Below are positions 16,234-24,636 of a stretch of 32,976 nucleotides of DNA, piece by piece; positions within the stretch are counted from its first letter, which is position 1, and every line of letters starts with the position of its first letter. The translations under genes and the position numbers were made by a program. The stretch covers positions 1 through 32,976 of the forward strand of contig JAHDCV010000044.1 in assembly GCA_020629695.1 (NCBI GenBank), read 5' to 3'. The notes under the pieces are model-generated. The model worked only from the letters and a program-made list of their open reading frames with translations, ran no database searches and was not told the origin of the DNA. Source of the DNA: Acidimicrobiales bacterium. Its GTDB lineage: Bacteria > Actinomycetota > Acidimicrobiia > Acidimicrobiales > SZUA-35.

Positions 16234-17274
16234 TCAGGCCTCGGCCCAGGCCTTGACCTTCTCGATGATCTCGAGCGGGTTCTCGCCGACCGGCGTGATC
16301 GACAGGCGGGTCACCCCGGCCTCGCGGTAGGCCTCGATGCGCTCCCGGACGTAGCCCTCGTCGCCGGCCATGGTCGTGGCTCGGAGGTAGTCGTCGGGCA
16401 CCAGTGCTTCGGCCTCGCCACGATGGCCGCTGAGATACAGGTCCTGGATCTTCTCGGCGGCGTCGCCGTAGCCGTACTTCTGGAACAGCGTGTTGTAGAA
16501 GTTCTTGCCCTTGGCGCCCATGCCGCCCACGTAGAGCGCCGTCATCCCCCGGCCGGCGTCGCGGAGCGCTTGTGCGGACGCGTCATCACAGATCGAGACG
16601 ACGCCACCGGCGACCACCTCGAGCTCGCCCAGCTCGGGGTCGCGCTTCGCCTTGCCGATCTCGAGGTCCTCCGACCACACGTCGGCCGCCTTCTCCGGGT
16701 GGAAGAAGATCGGCAGCCAGCCCTCGGCGATCTCGGCGGTCATCTGGATGTTCTTCGGGCCGAGCGAGGCGATGTAGATCGGGATGTCGGACCGGACGGG
16801 CCGGTTGATCAGCTTCAGCGGCTTGCCGAGGCCGGTGCCCTGATCGGCCGGAAGCGGCAGTTGGTAGTAGCGGCCGTCGTGGGTGACCTTCTCCCGTCGC
16901 CAGACCTGCCGGCAGATGTCGACGATCTCACGGGTGCGTCCGATCGGGGCGTCGTACTTCACGCCATGCCATCCCTCGATCACCTGTGGGCCGCTGGCGC
17001 CGAGGCCGAGCACACACCGACCGTTCGACAGGGCGTCGAGACCGGCGGCGGTCATGCCGATCAGCGTCGGCGTGCGGGAGTAGATGGGGAGGATCCCGGC
17101 GCAGATCTCCATCCGCTCGGTGACGGCGGCCAGGTAGCCCATGAGCGACACGGCGTCGAAGCTGTACAGCTCGGCCACCCAGACCATGTCGACACCGGCC
17201 GACTCGTAGTCCCGCGCGGTCTTGGCCGTCGTGGCCGGGTCGCCGGAGTAGTTGAGGGTCATCGAGAGCTTCAT
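16234..17274 (-). CDS. LLM-class F420-dependent oxidoreductase
   Basis: A 346-residue TIM-barrel enzyme of the luciferase-like family, of the actinobacterial F420-using group (similar in character to mycobacterial Rv3520c). Visible signatures are 'MKLSMTLNYSGDPATTAKTA' at the start, 'AGVDMVWVAELYSFDAVSL', 'LPIYSRTPTLIGMTAAGLD', 'RCVLGLGASGPQVIEGWHG', 'IPIYIASLGPKNIQMTAEIA' and 'EGWLPIFFHPEK'. The cofactor is inferred from family; the reaction is unknown. ATG 17274 has AGGA about nine bases upstream; the open frame further 5' is out of register with any conserved sequence. It follows the next oxidoreductase gene by 41 bases in one unit. It is convergent with the YceI gene, 25 bp away. Confidence 0.9.
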   Translation of the reverse strand: MKLSMTLNYSGDPATTAKTARDYESAGVDMVWVAELYSFDAVSLMGYLAAVTERMEICAGILPIYSRTPTLIGMTAAGLDALSNGRCVLGLGASGPQVIEGWHGVKYDAPIGRTREIVDICRQVWRREKVTHDGRYYQLPLPADQGTGLGKPLKLINRPVRSDIPIYIASLGPKNIQMTAEIAEGWLPIFFHPEKAADVWSEDLEIGKAKRDPELGELEVVAGGVVSICDDASAQALRDAGRGMTALYVGGMGAKGKNFYNTLFQKYGYGDAAEKIQDLYLSGHRGEAEALVPDDYLRATTMAGDEGYVRERIEAYREAGVTRLSITPVGENPLEIIEKVKAWAEA

Positions 17275-17315
17275 CACTGGATCCTGTGGGTCGGGGTCTG
17301 GGGCATGGTGGTTCC

Positions 17316-18284
17316 TCAGGCGGTCGCGTTGCGAACCGCGGGCATGACGTCGCCCAGATAGGCGTCGAGTGCGTCGGCATCGAACGGTGCTCGAAGCGCG
17401 ATGTTCACCATGTCCGCTCCGGCATCGCGGTAGGCGAGGATCTGCTCCACGGCCTGTTCCGGGGTGCCGAGGAGTGCCCCGCCGGCCACCCGTTCGAACA
17501 TCGGCCCCCACTGGTCGCGCAGGGCGCCTTCGTTGCGGGCGGCCGAGTCCGCATCCGACCCGGCGGCGAAGAGCAGATTGATGGAGCGCTGGATCGTGGC
17601 CGGGTCCCGGTCTTCGGTCTCGCACCACCGGTCGAGCACCTCACCGAGGCGGGCGAACTCGGCCGGGGCGATGTAGGCCGCGTTCCAGCCGTCGGCGTAC
17701 CGGGCCGCCATGCGGAGCGTGCGCTTCTCGCCGACACCGCCGATCCAGATCGGCAGATGGCCGTGCACGGGCGTCGGGAGTGCCGAGGCGTTCAGGGCAC
17801 GGACATGGGTGCCCTCGAAGGTCGTGCGATGGATCTGGTCGGGTTCGTCGGGCGCGGTGAGCAGGCCCCGGATCACCCGGGTCGCCTCGTCCAACATGTC
17901 GAGGCGGGTGCCGATCGACGGGAAGTCGTAGCCGAACGCCTCGGCCTCCCACTCGTGCCAGCCGGCGCCCAGGCCGAGCTCGAAGCGCCCACCGGACAGG
18001 TGGTCGATCGTGGCGGCGGCCTTCGCGAGCAGGCCGGGGTTGCGGTAGCCGACGTAGAACACGAGGCACCCGATGCGGGCGTTGGTGGTCTCACACGCGA
18101 GCGCGGCGAGTGTCGCGACGGCTTCGAAGTGTGGGACGGTCCCGCCCGCCGGGGGTGCTTCGTAGAGATGATCCCAGGCGGAGATCCAGTCGACCCCGCT
18201 CGCATCGAGATGACGCCACAGCGCCCGGAGCTCGTCCATCCGGAGGTTCTGTTGGCCGACATGGACACCGAGTGCAAGGGTCAC
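17316..18284 (-). CDS. LLM-class F420-dependent oxidoreductase (second copy, distant)
   Basis: A 322-residue luciferase-like TIM-barrel protein, related to but clearly different from its downstream neighbour. It begins 'VTLALGVHVGQQNLRMDEL' and shows 'GVDWISAWDHLYEAPPAGG', 'LATLAALACETTNARIGCLV' type core, 'GGRFELGLGAGWHEWEAEAF', 'HLPIWIGGVGEKRTLRMAAR' and 'YADGWNA', which are typical of F420-dependent LLM enzymes in actinobacteria. Reaction unknown. The GTG start at 18284 has TAGCGT 7 bases before it and no ribosome site, so it appears leaderless; the longer open frame upstream overlaps the divergent hydratase gene and is rejected. It is probably the first gene of a two-gene minus-strand operon. 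Confidence 0.88.
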   Translation of the reverse strand: MTLALGVHVGQQNLRMDELRALWRHLDASGVDWISAWDHLYEAPPAGGTVPHFEAVATLAALACETTNARIGCLVFYVGYRNPGLLAKAAATIDHLSGGRFELGLGAGWHEWEAEAFGYDFPSIGTRLDMLDEATRVIRGLLTAPDEPDQIHRTTFEGTHVRALNASALPTPVHGHLPIWIGGVGEKRTLRMAARYADGWNAAYIAPAEFARLGEVLDRWCETEDRDPATIQRSINLLFAAGSDADSAARNEGALRDQWGPMFERVAGGALLGTPEQAVEQILAYRDAGADMVNIALRAPFDADALDAYLGDVMPAVRNATA

Positions 18285-18291
18285 GGAGCGC

Positions 18292-18297
18292 ACGCTA
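18292..18297 (-). promoter_or_regulatory. Candidate leaderless -10 (TAGCGT) for the oxidoreductase pair
   Basis: On the minus strand TAGCGT is followed by seven bases (GCGCTCC) and GTG 18284. It lies in the 64-bp divergent gap shared with the crotonase gene. Confidence 0.5.
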
Positions 18298-18348
18298 CCG
18301 ATCCGGTCGAGGACGATCGAACTCGCCGGACGACCCGGAGGACTCCCC

Positions 18349-19140
18349 ATGACCCACCACCCGTCCCCGGCCTTCGAGACGCTCGAGGTCCGGCTCGATG
18401 GCACGATCGGAACGCTCGAGCTCGCTCGGCCCGACAAACTGAACCCACTCTCGGCGACCTGCCTCGCGGAGCTCGCCGAGGCGGCCGGGTGGTTCGACAC
18501 GACCGATGCCCGGGTCGTGGTGGTCAGAGGCCAGGGCCGGTGTTTCTCCGCCGGGGCCGACCTCTCCACCTTCGCCGGACCGGCCGATCCCCGCTACTCG
18601 TTGCGCGACGCGGCGGACCTCGGTCGACTGATGGCCGATGCCATCGAGGGCATGAAGGCCGTCACCATCGCCGCGGTGCGCGGCTGGTGCGTCGGCGGCG
18701 GACTCGTGCTGGCGGCGGCCTGCGACCTGCGCATCGCCGCCGCCGACGCCCGCTTCTCGATCCCGGAGGTCGACCTCGGCATCCCGCTCGCCTGGGGTGG
18801 CATCCCCCGACTCGTTCGTGAGATCGGACCGATGCGGACGAAGGACCTCGTGATGACGTGTCGTCCGTTCGGGGCCGACGAAGCCGTGTCGGCGGGGTTC
18901 CTCACCGACGTGGTCGAACCGGATGACCTCGACGGCGCCGTCGACGAGCTGGCGAGGTCCCTCGCCGCGAAGGCGCCCTACACGCTCTGGGCCACGAAGC
19001 GTCACGTCGACGCCGTCACCTCCGCGATGGTCGGCCTCGACCGCTCCTGGGGCGACGCCGACAGCCTCGCGTTCGCATTCCGGGATCCCGCCTGCAACGA
19101 GGCGCGAACGGCCTACCTCGCCAAGAGGTCGGCGAGCTGA
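18349..19140 (+). CDS. Enoyl-CoA hydratase/isomerase (crotonase) family protein
   Basis: A 263-residue crotonase-fold enzyme acting on acyl-CoA thioesters. Landmarks: 'LELARPDKLNPLS' (CoA binding), 'GRCFSAGADLSTF' (first oxyanion-hole strand), 'VRGWCVGGGLVLAAACDLRI' (second) and 'FSIPEVDLGIPLAWGG'. E140 matches the second catalytic glutamate (Glu164 of rat hydratase), but the position of the first (Glu144) is V120. With one glutamate only it is more likely an enoyl-CoA isomerase or another crotonase activity than a hydratase. The start is ATG 18349 with CGGAGGA just upstream. It diverges from the oxidoreductase pair across 64 bp. Substrate unknown. Confidence 0.9.
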   Translation: MTHHPSPAFETLEVRLDGTIGTLELARPDKLNPLSATCLAELAEAAGWFDTTDARVVVVRGQGRCFSAGADLSTFAGPADPRYSLRDAADLGRLMADAIEGMKAVTIAAVRGWCVGGGLVLAAACDLRIAAADARFSIPEVDLGIPLAWGGIPRLVREIGPMRTKDLVMTCRPFGADEAVSAGFLTDVVEPDDLDGAVDELARSLAAKAPYTLWATKRHVDAVTSAMVGLDRSWGDADSLAFAFRDPACNEARTAYLAKRSAS

Positions 19141-19209
19141 ACCACAGCGCGTTCGGTTGCCGTCGACGGCGGGGGTGAAATCGAAGGGGGAACTCGGTTC
19201 GCCGCGTGT

Positions 19210-19215
19210 CAAGCT
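19210..19215 (+). promoter_or_regulatory. Candidate leaderless -10 (CAAGCT) for the MFS gene
   Basis: CAAGCT is followed by six bases (GCGCGG) and ATG 19222. No ribosome site is present. The 81-bp gap after the crotonase gene shows nothing else clear. Confidence 0.4.
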
Positions 19216-19221
19216 GCGCGG

Positions 19222-20439
19222 ATGTCCACCCCCGGCACCGCCGAACGTGGTGCTCGGCAGCGGTCGTGGCCGGTGCTCGAGATCACGGCCTTCCTCCTCA
19301 CGATCAACGCCGGTGTCGTGTTCGTGCTGTTCGCGGACCTCCAGGAGGCGTATGGACTGACCGACACCGACGTCGGCCTGATCGCATCGGCGGGCTTCGT
19401 GTCGGCCCTCGTCGTCACGCTCGGGTTCGCGCCGATCGCCGACCGCGGCCATGTCGTCGTGGTCGGGTCGATCGGGCTCGCCGGCGCCATCCTCGCCGGT
19501 TTCGGGTTCGCGCTGGCCACGACGGCTCCGACGTTGATCGCTTCGCGTGCCGGGCTCGGCATCGGATTCGGCTTGTTCTCGGTCGCCGCCCGGAAGTCGA
19601 TCGTCGGGGCGGAGATCGAGGGGTCCGGCGCACGGATGGGACGGTTCCTGTCGTTCATGGTCGCCGGCTTCCTTCTCGGTCCGCCGCTCGGGGCGGTGCT
19701 CGCGCCGGTCGGGCTGTGGGCGCCGTTCGTGGTGCCGGCCGTCCTCGTGACCCTGCTCGCCCCGTTCGCGGTGCAGGCACTGCGCGCCGCGGAGATCGCC
19801 GTCTCGTCGCCCCGCTACCGCGACATGTTCAAGCTCACCGCCGACCCCGTGCTCCAGGGAGCGATGTTGTTGCAGATGGTCATCTTCGGATGGATCGGCG
19901 TGTTCGACTCGACGATCGACCGCCACCTGACCGAGCAGGGCGTCGGCAACCTCGGGACGGCGGCGATCCTCGTCGTCATCGGCGCACCGCTCGTGATCCT
20001 GCCGTCGTGGGCCGGTGGCTGGGCCGAGCGGGTCGGTGCCCGACGAGCGGTCGCGATCGGCCTCGTCGTGGCGCTGTGCGGCTACGCCGGGTACGGCGCG
20101 GTCATCGCCTGGAGCTCGGTGCTGATCGCCGGGGTGGCCAACACGGTCGGCGAGTCGTTCATGTTCCCGGGGCTCCAGCTGGCGACCGTGCAGCGCACCG
20201 GCACCGAACGCTCGGCGATCGGTCAGACGCTGTTGGAGGCCGTGGGGACCAGTGCCGCGGCCGCGGCGGCCTTCCTCGCTCCAGCGATCTTCAGCGCGCA
20301 CGGCCCGCGGACGTTGTACGGCGGCTACGCGGCGGGATCGCTGGTGTTCGGTGCGATCGCGGTGTGGCGGATGCGGGCGCTCGACGCGGCGCCCCCACCG
20401 ATCGGCGAGCCCGTGCCGGCACCGTCCGCCGTGCCCTGA
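19222..20439 (+). CDS. Major facilitator superfamily transporter
   Basis: A 405-residue membrane transporter with about 12 hydrophobic helices. The first is 'VLEITAFLLTINAGVVFVLF', then 'LTDTDVGLIASAGFVSALVV', and the loop after helix 2 'GFAPIADRGHVVVVG' is a relaxed form of the MFS motif A (GxxxDRxGRR). A helix carrying 'ASRAGLGIGFGLFSVAARKS' follows; the second half restarts after 'YRDMFKLTADPVLQGAMLL'. Substrate cannot be told; the general layout fits drug or metabolite efflux. The C-terminus is Pro-rich. It starts at ATG 19222 with a leaderless-type hexamer upstream. It is followed by a small hairpin and then the separate ABC importer operon. Confidence 0.88.
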   Translation: MSTPGTAERGARQRSWPVLEITAFLLTINAGVVFVLFADLQEAYGLTDTDVGLIASAGFVSALVVTLGFAPIADRGHVVVVGSIGLAGAILAGFGFALATTAPTLIASRAGLGIGFGLFSVAARKSIVGAEIEGSGARMGRFLSFMVAGFLLGPPLGAVLAPVGLWAPFVVPAVLVTLLAPFAVQALRAAEIAVSSPRYRDMFKLTADPVLQGAMLLQMVIFGWIGVFDSTIDRHLTEQGVGNLGTAAILVVIGAPLVILPSWAGGWAERVGARRAVAIGLVVALCGYAGYGAVIAWSSVLIAGVANTVGESFMFPGLQLATVQRTGTERSAIGQTLLEAVGTSAAAAAAFLAPAIFSAHGPRTLYGGYAAGSLVFGAIAVWRMRALDAAPPPIGEPVPAPSAVP

Positions 20440-20448
20440 GTCGTGGAC

Positions 20449-20473
20449 CGGCATCGGTGGTGGAGATGCGCCG
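20449..20473 (+). terminator. Possible stem-loop after the MFS gene
   Basis: CGGCATC pairs with GATG-C-GCCG (one bulged base, nine-base loop) ten bases after the MFS stop. There is no T run, so an end signal is uncertain. Confidence 0.3.
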
Positions 20474-20496
20474 ATCTGGGCGATTCGCCCGAGTGA

Positions 20497-20526
20497 TTCG
20501 ACTTTGGCCGTGACCCGGGTCACAAT
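20497..20526 (+). promoter_or_regulatory. Candidate promoter of the ABC importer operon
   Basis: TTCGAC at 20497-20502 and CACAAT at 20521-20526 form a plausible -35/-10 pair with an 18-base spacer, 35 bases before the first ATG. The match is moderate. The spacer and -10 are covered by a palindrome. Confidence 0.35.
20510..20523 (+). promoter_or_regulatory. Perfect palindrome GTGACCCGGGTCAC, candidate operator
   Basis: A 14-bp perfect dyad in the 122-bp gap before the importer operon, lying across the likely promoter spacer and -10. A dimeric repressor bound here would block RNA polymerase. The GTGAC/GTCAC arms recur in the inverted repeat at 22715-22755. Confidence 0.45.
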
Positions 20527-20561
20527 CTGGCCCGAGCATTCGAGCCTGGGGGATCACATCG

Positions 20562-21683
20562 ATGTCGGAACGCGCGACCGGTACAGCGGGTAACGAACCG
20601 TTCCTCGTCGTCGAGGACCTGAAGACCCACTTCACCGTGCCGGCCGGCACGGTGAAGGCCGTCGACGGCGTCTCGCTCGAGCTACGCCGAGGCCAGACGC
20701 TCGGCATCGTGGGCGAGTCCGGCTCGGGCAAGACGGTCCTGTCCCGCTCGATCATGCGGCTCAACATCGGCGGCAACGTGCACACGACCGGGTCGGTCCG
20801 CTACGACGGTCGGGAGCTGATCGGCCTGAAGGCGAAGGAGATGCAGTCGATCTGGGGCCTCGAGATGGCGATGGTCTTCCAGGACCCGATGACCTCGCTC
20901 AACCCCGTGGTGAAGGTCGGTCGCCAGCTCACCGAGCATCTGCGATTCCACCTGAACGTCTCCAAGAGCGAAGCCCGCCAGACGGCCATCGAGCTCCTGC
21001 GCAGCGTGAAGATCCCCGAACCCGAGACCAGGATCGACAACTACCCGCACGAGATGTCGGGCGGCATGCGTCAGCGTGTGTGCATCGCGATCGCACTCGC
21101 CTGCGGGCCCCGGGTGCTGTTCGCCGACGAACCCACCACGGCCCTCGACGTGACGGTGCAGCACCAGATCCTGAACCTGCTGGCGACCCAGCAGAAGGAG
21201 CGGTTCATGTCGATGATCATGGTGACGCACGATCTCGGCGTGGTCGCCGGGCGTGCCGACGAGATCATCGTCATGTACGCCGGCAAGGTCGTGGAGAAGG
21301 CGCCCACGGCGACGCTGTTCGCCGAGATGAAGCACCCCTACACCGAGGCGCTGCTGCGCTCGATCCCGAAGATCGCGCAACCGAAGCACTCCCGGCTGAG
21401 CGCCATCCTCGGCCGACCGCCCGACCTCATCAATCCGCCCCCCGGCTGCTCGTTCGCGCCGCGCTGCCCCTATGCACAGCAGCGGTGCCACGAGGAGAAG
21501 CCGGTGCTCAGCCCGGGTTCGACACCGGGGCATCAGTTCGCCTGCCACTTCCCGGTCGGCACGCCGGAGGCCCGCGAGGCCTTCGACCGCAATCTGGCCG
21601 CCGGCCTGCCGGTGACGCTCGCCGCCGCCGGCGACAGCAAGGTCAGCGACGACGATCTCGTCACGAGTGCAGGGGGTGCCTGA
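20562..21683 (+). CDS. Dpp/Opp-type ABC importer, ATP-binding protein 1
   Basis: Cytoplasmic ATPase (DppD/OppD type), 373 residues, powering peptide or nickel/solute uptake. It has Walker A 'GESGSGKT' at 51-58, Q-loop 'MVFQDPMTSLNP', signature 'MSGGMRQR' at about 165-172, Walker B 'VLFADEPTTALD' and the switch 'MVTHDLGVV'. The C-terminal oligopeptide-family tail 'PPGCSFAPRCPYAQQRC' has the cysteine cluster that in some relatives binds an iron-sulfur centre. Length is a little above the usual 320-340 owing to a tail of about 40 residues. The start ATG 20562 is weakly supported by GGGGGA about ten bases upstream. It heads a six-gene operon and overlaps the next gene by one base. Confidence 0.94.
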   Translation: MSERATGTAGNEPFLVVEDLKTHFTVPAGTVKAVDGVSLELRRGQTLGIVGESGSGKTVLSRSIMRLNIGGNVHTTGSVRYDGRELIGLKAKEMQSIWGLEMAMVFQDPMTSLNPVVKVGRQLTEHLRFHLNVSKSEARQTAIELLRSVKIPEPETRIDNYPHEMSGGMRQRVCIAIALACGPRVLFADEPTTALDVTVQHQILNLLATQQKERFMSMIMVTHDLGVVAGRADEIIVMYAGKVVEKAPTATLFAEMKHPYTEALLRSIPKIAQPKHSRLSAILGRPPDLINPPPGCSFAPRCPYAQQRCHEEKPVLSPGSTPGHQFACHFPVGTPEAREAFDRNLAAGLPVTLAAAGDSKVSDDDLVTSAGGA

Positions 21684-22708
21684 TGGCCGGTTCGGGTCGG
21701 GCGCACCTGCGCCCCGAAGACGAGACGCTGCTCCGGGTCGAGCATCTGAACGTCGAGTTCCCCGTCGGCGGTGGCCGCGTGGTCTACGCCGTCAGCGGCA
21801 TCAGCTTCGACATCGCCAAGGGTGAGACCCTCGGGCTCGTCGGCGAGTCGGGCTGTGGCAAATCGACGACCGGACGGGCGATCCTCCAGCTCCCTCGACC
21901 GACCTCCGGCTCGGTCGTGCTCAACGGCGTCGACCTCATGGAGCTCGACGGCGAGGGCATGCGCGAGAAGCGCACCGACCTCCAGATGATCTTCCAGGAT
22001 CCGATCTCATCGCTGAACCCCCGCCGCACCGTCGGCGAGGTCGTGGCCGAGCCCCTCCAGGTGTGGGGGCCACACGACGAGGACAAGCAGTGGGACATCG
22101 TCGCCGACATGCTCGAAGCCGTCGGCATCGACCCCGGCGTCGCCCGCTACAAGCGCCCCCACGAGTTCTCGGGTGGGCAGTGCCAACGCATCTCCATCGC
22201 CCGGGCCCTCGTGCTCGAGCCCGAGCTCATCATCTGCGACGAGCCGGTGTCGGCCCTCGACGTGTCGGTGCAGGCCCAGATCCTCAACCTCCTCGAGGAT
22301 CTGAAGGCGGAGTACGGCCTGACGCTCGTGTTCATCGCCCACGACCTGGCGGTGGTGAAGAACATCAGCGACCGCGTCGCGGTGATGTACCTCGGCAAGA
22401 TGTGCGAGATCTCCGAGACCGACGAGATGTACGCCAATCCGGCCCATCCCTACACACAGCTCCTGCTCGAGTCGATTCCGGAGCCGGATCCGCTCGCGGT
22501 GCTGGACGACCGGGCCGAGATCGAGGGTGAGCTGCCCTCGCCGCTCGCGCCGCCATCGGGCTGCCGGTTCCGCACCCGCTGCCCGTACGCCGACGAGACG
22601 TGTGCGCGAGTCGAGCCGCAGATGCGGCGTGTGTCCGAAGATCACTATGTCGCCTGCCACCACCCGCTGGTGCCGGTCGACGAGACCGAAGTGCAGATCG
22701 ACGTTTGA
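21683..22708 (+). CDS. Dpp/Opp-type ABC importer, ATP-binding protein 2
   Basis: The partner ATPase (DppF/OppF type), 341 residues. Visible are 'YAVSGISFDIAKGETLGLVG' (the family start of the ABC domain), Walker A 'GESGCGKS' at 54-61, Q-loop 'MIFQDPISSLNPRRTVGEVV', signature 'FSGGQCQRISIARAL', Walker B 'LIICDEPVSALDVSVQAQ', 'FIAHDLAVVKNISDRVAVMY' and the C-terminal 'PPSGCRFRTRCPYADETC' tail. The two ATPases form the heterodimer under the DppB/DppC-type permeases. The signature has Cys in place of the usual Q/R ('GGQCQR'; normally GGQRQR), a mild oddity. Start chosen at ATG 21683, fused to the previous stop as TGATG. Confidence 0.94.
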   Translation: MAGSGRAHLRPEDETLLRVEHLNVEFPVGGGRVVYAVSGISFDIAKGETLGLVGESGCGKSTTGRAILQLPRPTSGSVVLNGVDLMELDGEGMREKRTDLQMIFQDPISSLNPRRTVGEVVAEPLQVWGPHDEDKQWDIVADMLEAVGIDPGVARYKRPHEFSGGQCQRISIARALVLEPELIICDEPVSALDVSVQAQILNLLEDLKAEYGLTLVFIAHDLAVVKNISDRVAVMYLGKMCEISETDEMYANPAHPYTQLLLESIPEPDPLAVLDDRAEIEGELPSPLAPPSGCRFRTRCPYADETCARVEPQMRRVSEDHYVACHHPLVPVDETEVQIDV

Positions 22709-22714
22709 CGGACG

Positions 22715-22755
22715 TGTGACGGTTGCCGGCAGCGAACTGGGTGCCAGCCGTCACA
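22715..22755 (+). promoter_or_regulatory. Inverted repeat/hairpin between ATPase and binding-protein genes
   Basis: TGTGACGG (22715) matches CCGTCACA (22748), and inside it CTGG/CCAG closes on a 3-base loop, giving a 12-bp stem with a 14-base bulge on one side. It may stabilise the downstream binding-protein mRNA or mark an internal promoter; TGCTATCAA at 22758-22766 is an extended -10-like sequence right after it. Confidence 0.35.
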
Positions 22756-22815
22756 TCTGCTATCAACGTGCAACTCGGATCGAAGATTCGAATTCCGACT
22801 ACAGGGGAGACCTAC

Positions 22816-24636
22816 ATGAACAAGCAGGGTTTGCTGAAACTCCTTGCGTTGCTGTTCTCGATGGGCCTGATCGCAGCCGCGTGTGGCGGCAGCGATGATG
22901 GCGACACCGGGGCCACCGACACAACGGAGGCGGAAGCCGAAGAAGCGGCGACCGATGACACGGTGGCCGAGGCGGGAACCGAAGCCGAGGGAGACAACGA
23001 CACCGAGATCGTGCCGTCTGAGGGTGAGCGCGCCTACGGCGGCTCGATCGCGGTCGGCCTCGAGGCCGAGGCCGTGGGCCTCCGCCCCTGGGAGGACACC
23101 TGCTCCTCGCCTTGCTACAACATGATGATCACCATCTACGACAAGCTCATCGAGCAGACCGTCGATGGTGAGTACGAGGGTTGGCTCCTCGAGTCGATCG
23201 AGCCGAGCGAGGACTTCATGTCGTGGGTCGGCGTGCTCCGCCCGGGTGTGACCTTCCACAACGGCACCGAGCTGACCGCGCAGACCATCGCCGACATGTT
23301 CATCGTGCAGCAGACCGGTGCGGCTTCGGCCGGCCAGATCAGCTCGGCGAACCTGGCCGACGTGCAGGCCACGGGTGACCTCGAGGTCACCTACACGCTG
23401 AGCCAGGCCAACTCGGCCTTCCCGGCGTTCCTCGCCCGTGCGCCGATCGGCATGGTGTTCGACCCGGCCCTCGCCACCGAGGATCCGGACGGCTACGCCA
23501 ACGCTCCCGTCGGCACCGGCCCGTTCGTGGTCGAGAGCCGTGACCTCGACAACGAGACCGTCGTGGTCCGCAACGAGAACTACTGGGGTACGGATCCCGA
23601 GGGCAACCAGCTCCCGTTCCTCGACCAGATCTCGTTCCGTCCGATCCCGGACGAGGGCACCCGCCTCGATGCACTGCTGTCGGGCACGGTCAACGCCTTC
23701 CAGACGCTCCGTCAGGGCACCATCCGCGACGCTCGTGCGGCCGTGGAAGAGGGCGCCGACGTGACGCTGCTCGAGTTCCAGGGCAACAACACCGGTGGTG
23801 GTCACTTCAACGTGCTCGTGCCGCCGTTCGACGACAAGCGTGTCCGGAACGGTCTCGTTCACCTGAACCCGCAGGACCAGGTCATCGAGGCGCTCGGTGG
23901 TACCGGCATCTCGCTGCCCGCCACCCAGTGGTTCAGCCCGGATTCGCCGTGGTACTCCGAGAAGGTCGCCGAGGCGTGGCCGAAGTTCGACTTCAACCGT
24001 GGCGTCGAGCTCATCACCGAGTACGTCAACGACCCGGCACGTTCCGACGGCAAGGCTGTGGGTGAGCCCATCAGCTTCGAGCAGTCCTGCCCGCCGGATC
24101 CGACCCTGATCGCCGCCACCCAGGTGATCATCGAGGTCTACGAGCAGACGGGCGGCCTGATCGAGGCCGAGGTCACCAACTACGACCAGCAGACCCACAT
24201 CAACTACGCCCTCGGCGCCGAGAACGGCTTCGTCGGTGAGCACGGTGCGCACTGCTGGCGTTGGAGCTCCGAGGACGATCCCTCGGTCAACCTGAACCCG
24301 GCCCTCGCGCCGCCGACGGCGGAGATCGCCGAGCTCGCCGGAATCCCCGGTGTCGTCTCGCCGCTCAACTTCGCCAACTGGTTCGACGGTGAGTCGTTCC
24401 AGGCAGCGGTCGGTGCCACGCAGACCGATGACTTCGCAGCTCGTTATGCGCTGTACGAGACCATCATGCTGCGCATCGCCGAGGAGACCCCGATCTGGTA
24501 CTCCGGCCACACGGCCACCGCCATCGGCACGGATGCGAACATCCTCGGCCTCAATGGCTGGCACCTGCCGTCCGGCTCCATCGGCGTCGGGTTCCCGAAC
24601 GCCGAAGGCCGCTGGGCAGAGGTCTGGCTCGGCTGA
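22816..24636 (+). CDS. Extracellular solute-binding lipoprotein, family 5
   Basis: A 606-residue lipoprotein that captures the transported peptide or solute outside the membrane. The lipobox 'LIAAAC' puts the lipidated cysteine at C23, followed by 'GGSDDGD' and a long acidic Ala/Glu/Asp/Thr linker to about residue 66 that tethers the domain. The binding domain opens 'GGSIAVGLEAEAVGLRPWED', then 'MITIYDKLIEQ', 'LRPGVTFHNGTELTAQTIAD' and 'APVGTGPFVVESRDL', all typical of SBP_bac_5. C96 and C100 (TCSSPC) form a CxxxC that recurs in the second binding protein of the operon. Start ATG 22816 has AGGGGAG at the right distance. The substrate is unknown. Confidence 0.93.
   Translation: MNKQGLLKLLALLFSMGLIAAACGGSDDGDTGATDTTEAEAEEAATDDTVAEAGTEAEGDNDTEIVPSEGERAYGGSIAVGLEAEAVGLRPWEDTCSSPCYNMMITIYDKLIEQTVDGEYEGWLLESIEPSEDFMSWVGVLRPGVTFHNGTELTAQTIADMFIVQQTGAASAGQISSANLADVQATGDLEVTYTLSQANSAFPAFLARAPIGMVFDPALATEDPDGYANAPVGTGPFVVESRDLDNETVVVRNENYWGTDPEGNQLPFLDQISFRPIPDEGTRLDALLSGTVNAFQTLRQGTIRDARAAVEEGADVTLLEFQGNNTGGGHFNVLVPPFDDKRVRNGLVHLNPQDQVIEALGGTGISLPATQWFSPDSPWYSEKVAEAWPKFDFNRGVELITEYVNDPARSDGKAVGEPISFEQSCPPDPTLIAATQVIIEVYEQTGGLIEAEVTNYDQQTHINYALGAENGFVGEHGAHCWRWSSEDDPSVNLNPALAPPTAEIAELAGIPGVVSPLNFANWFDGESFQAAVGATQTDDFAARYALYETIMLRIAEETPIWYSGHTATAIGTDANILGLNGWHLPSGSIGVGFPNAEGRWAEVWLG

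Noticed and set aside
16211-16243. Terminator between the convergent YceI and oxidoreductase genes
   Set aside because: Only a 6-bp CGAGGC/GCCTCG pair with a 20-base loop and no T run, partly within coding sequence.
18295-20523. 742-codon minus-strand frame opposite the crotonase and MFS genes
   Set aside because: Same shadow effect; composition is implausible and there are no conserved segments.
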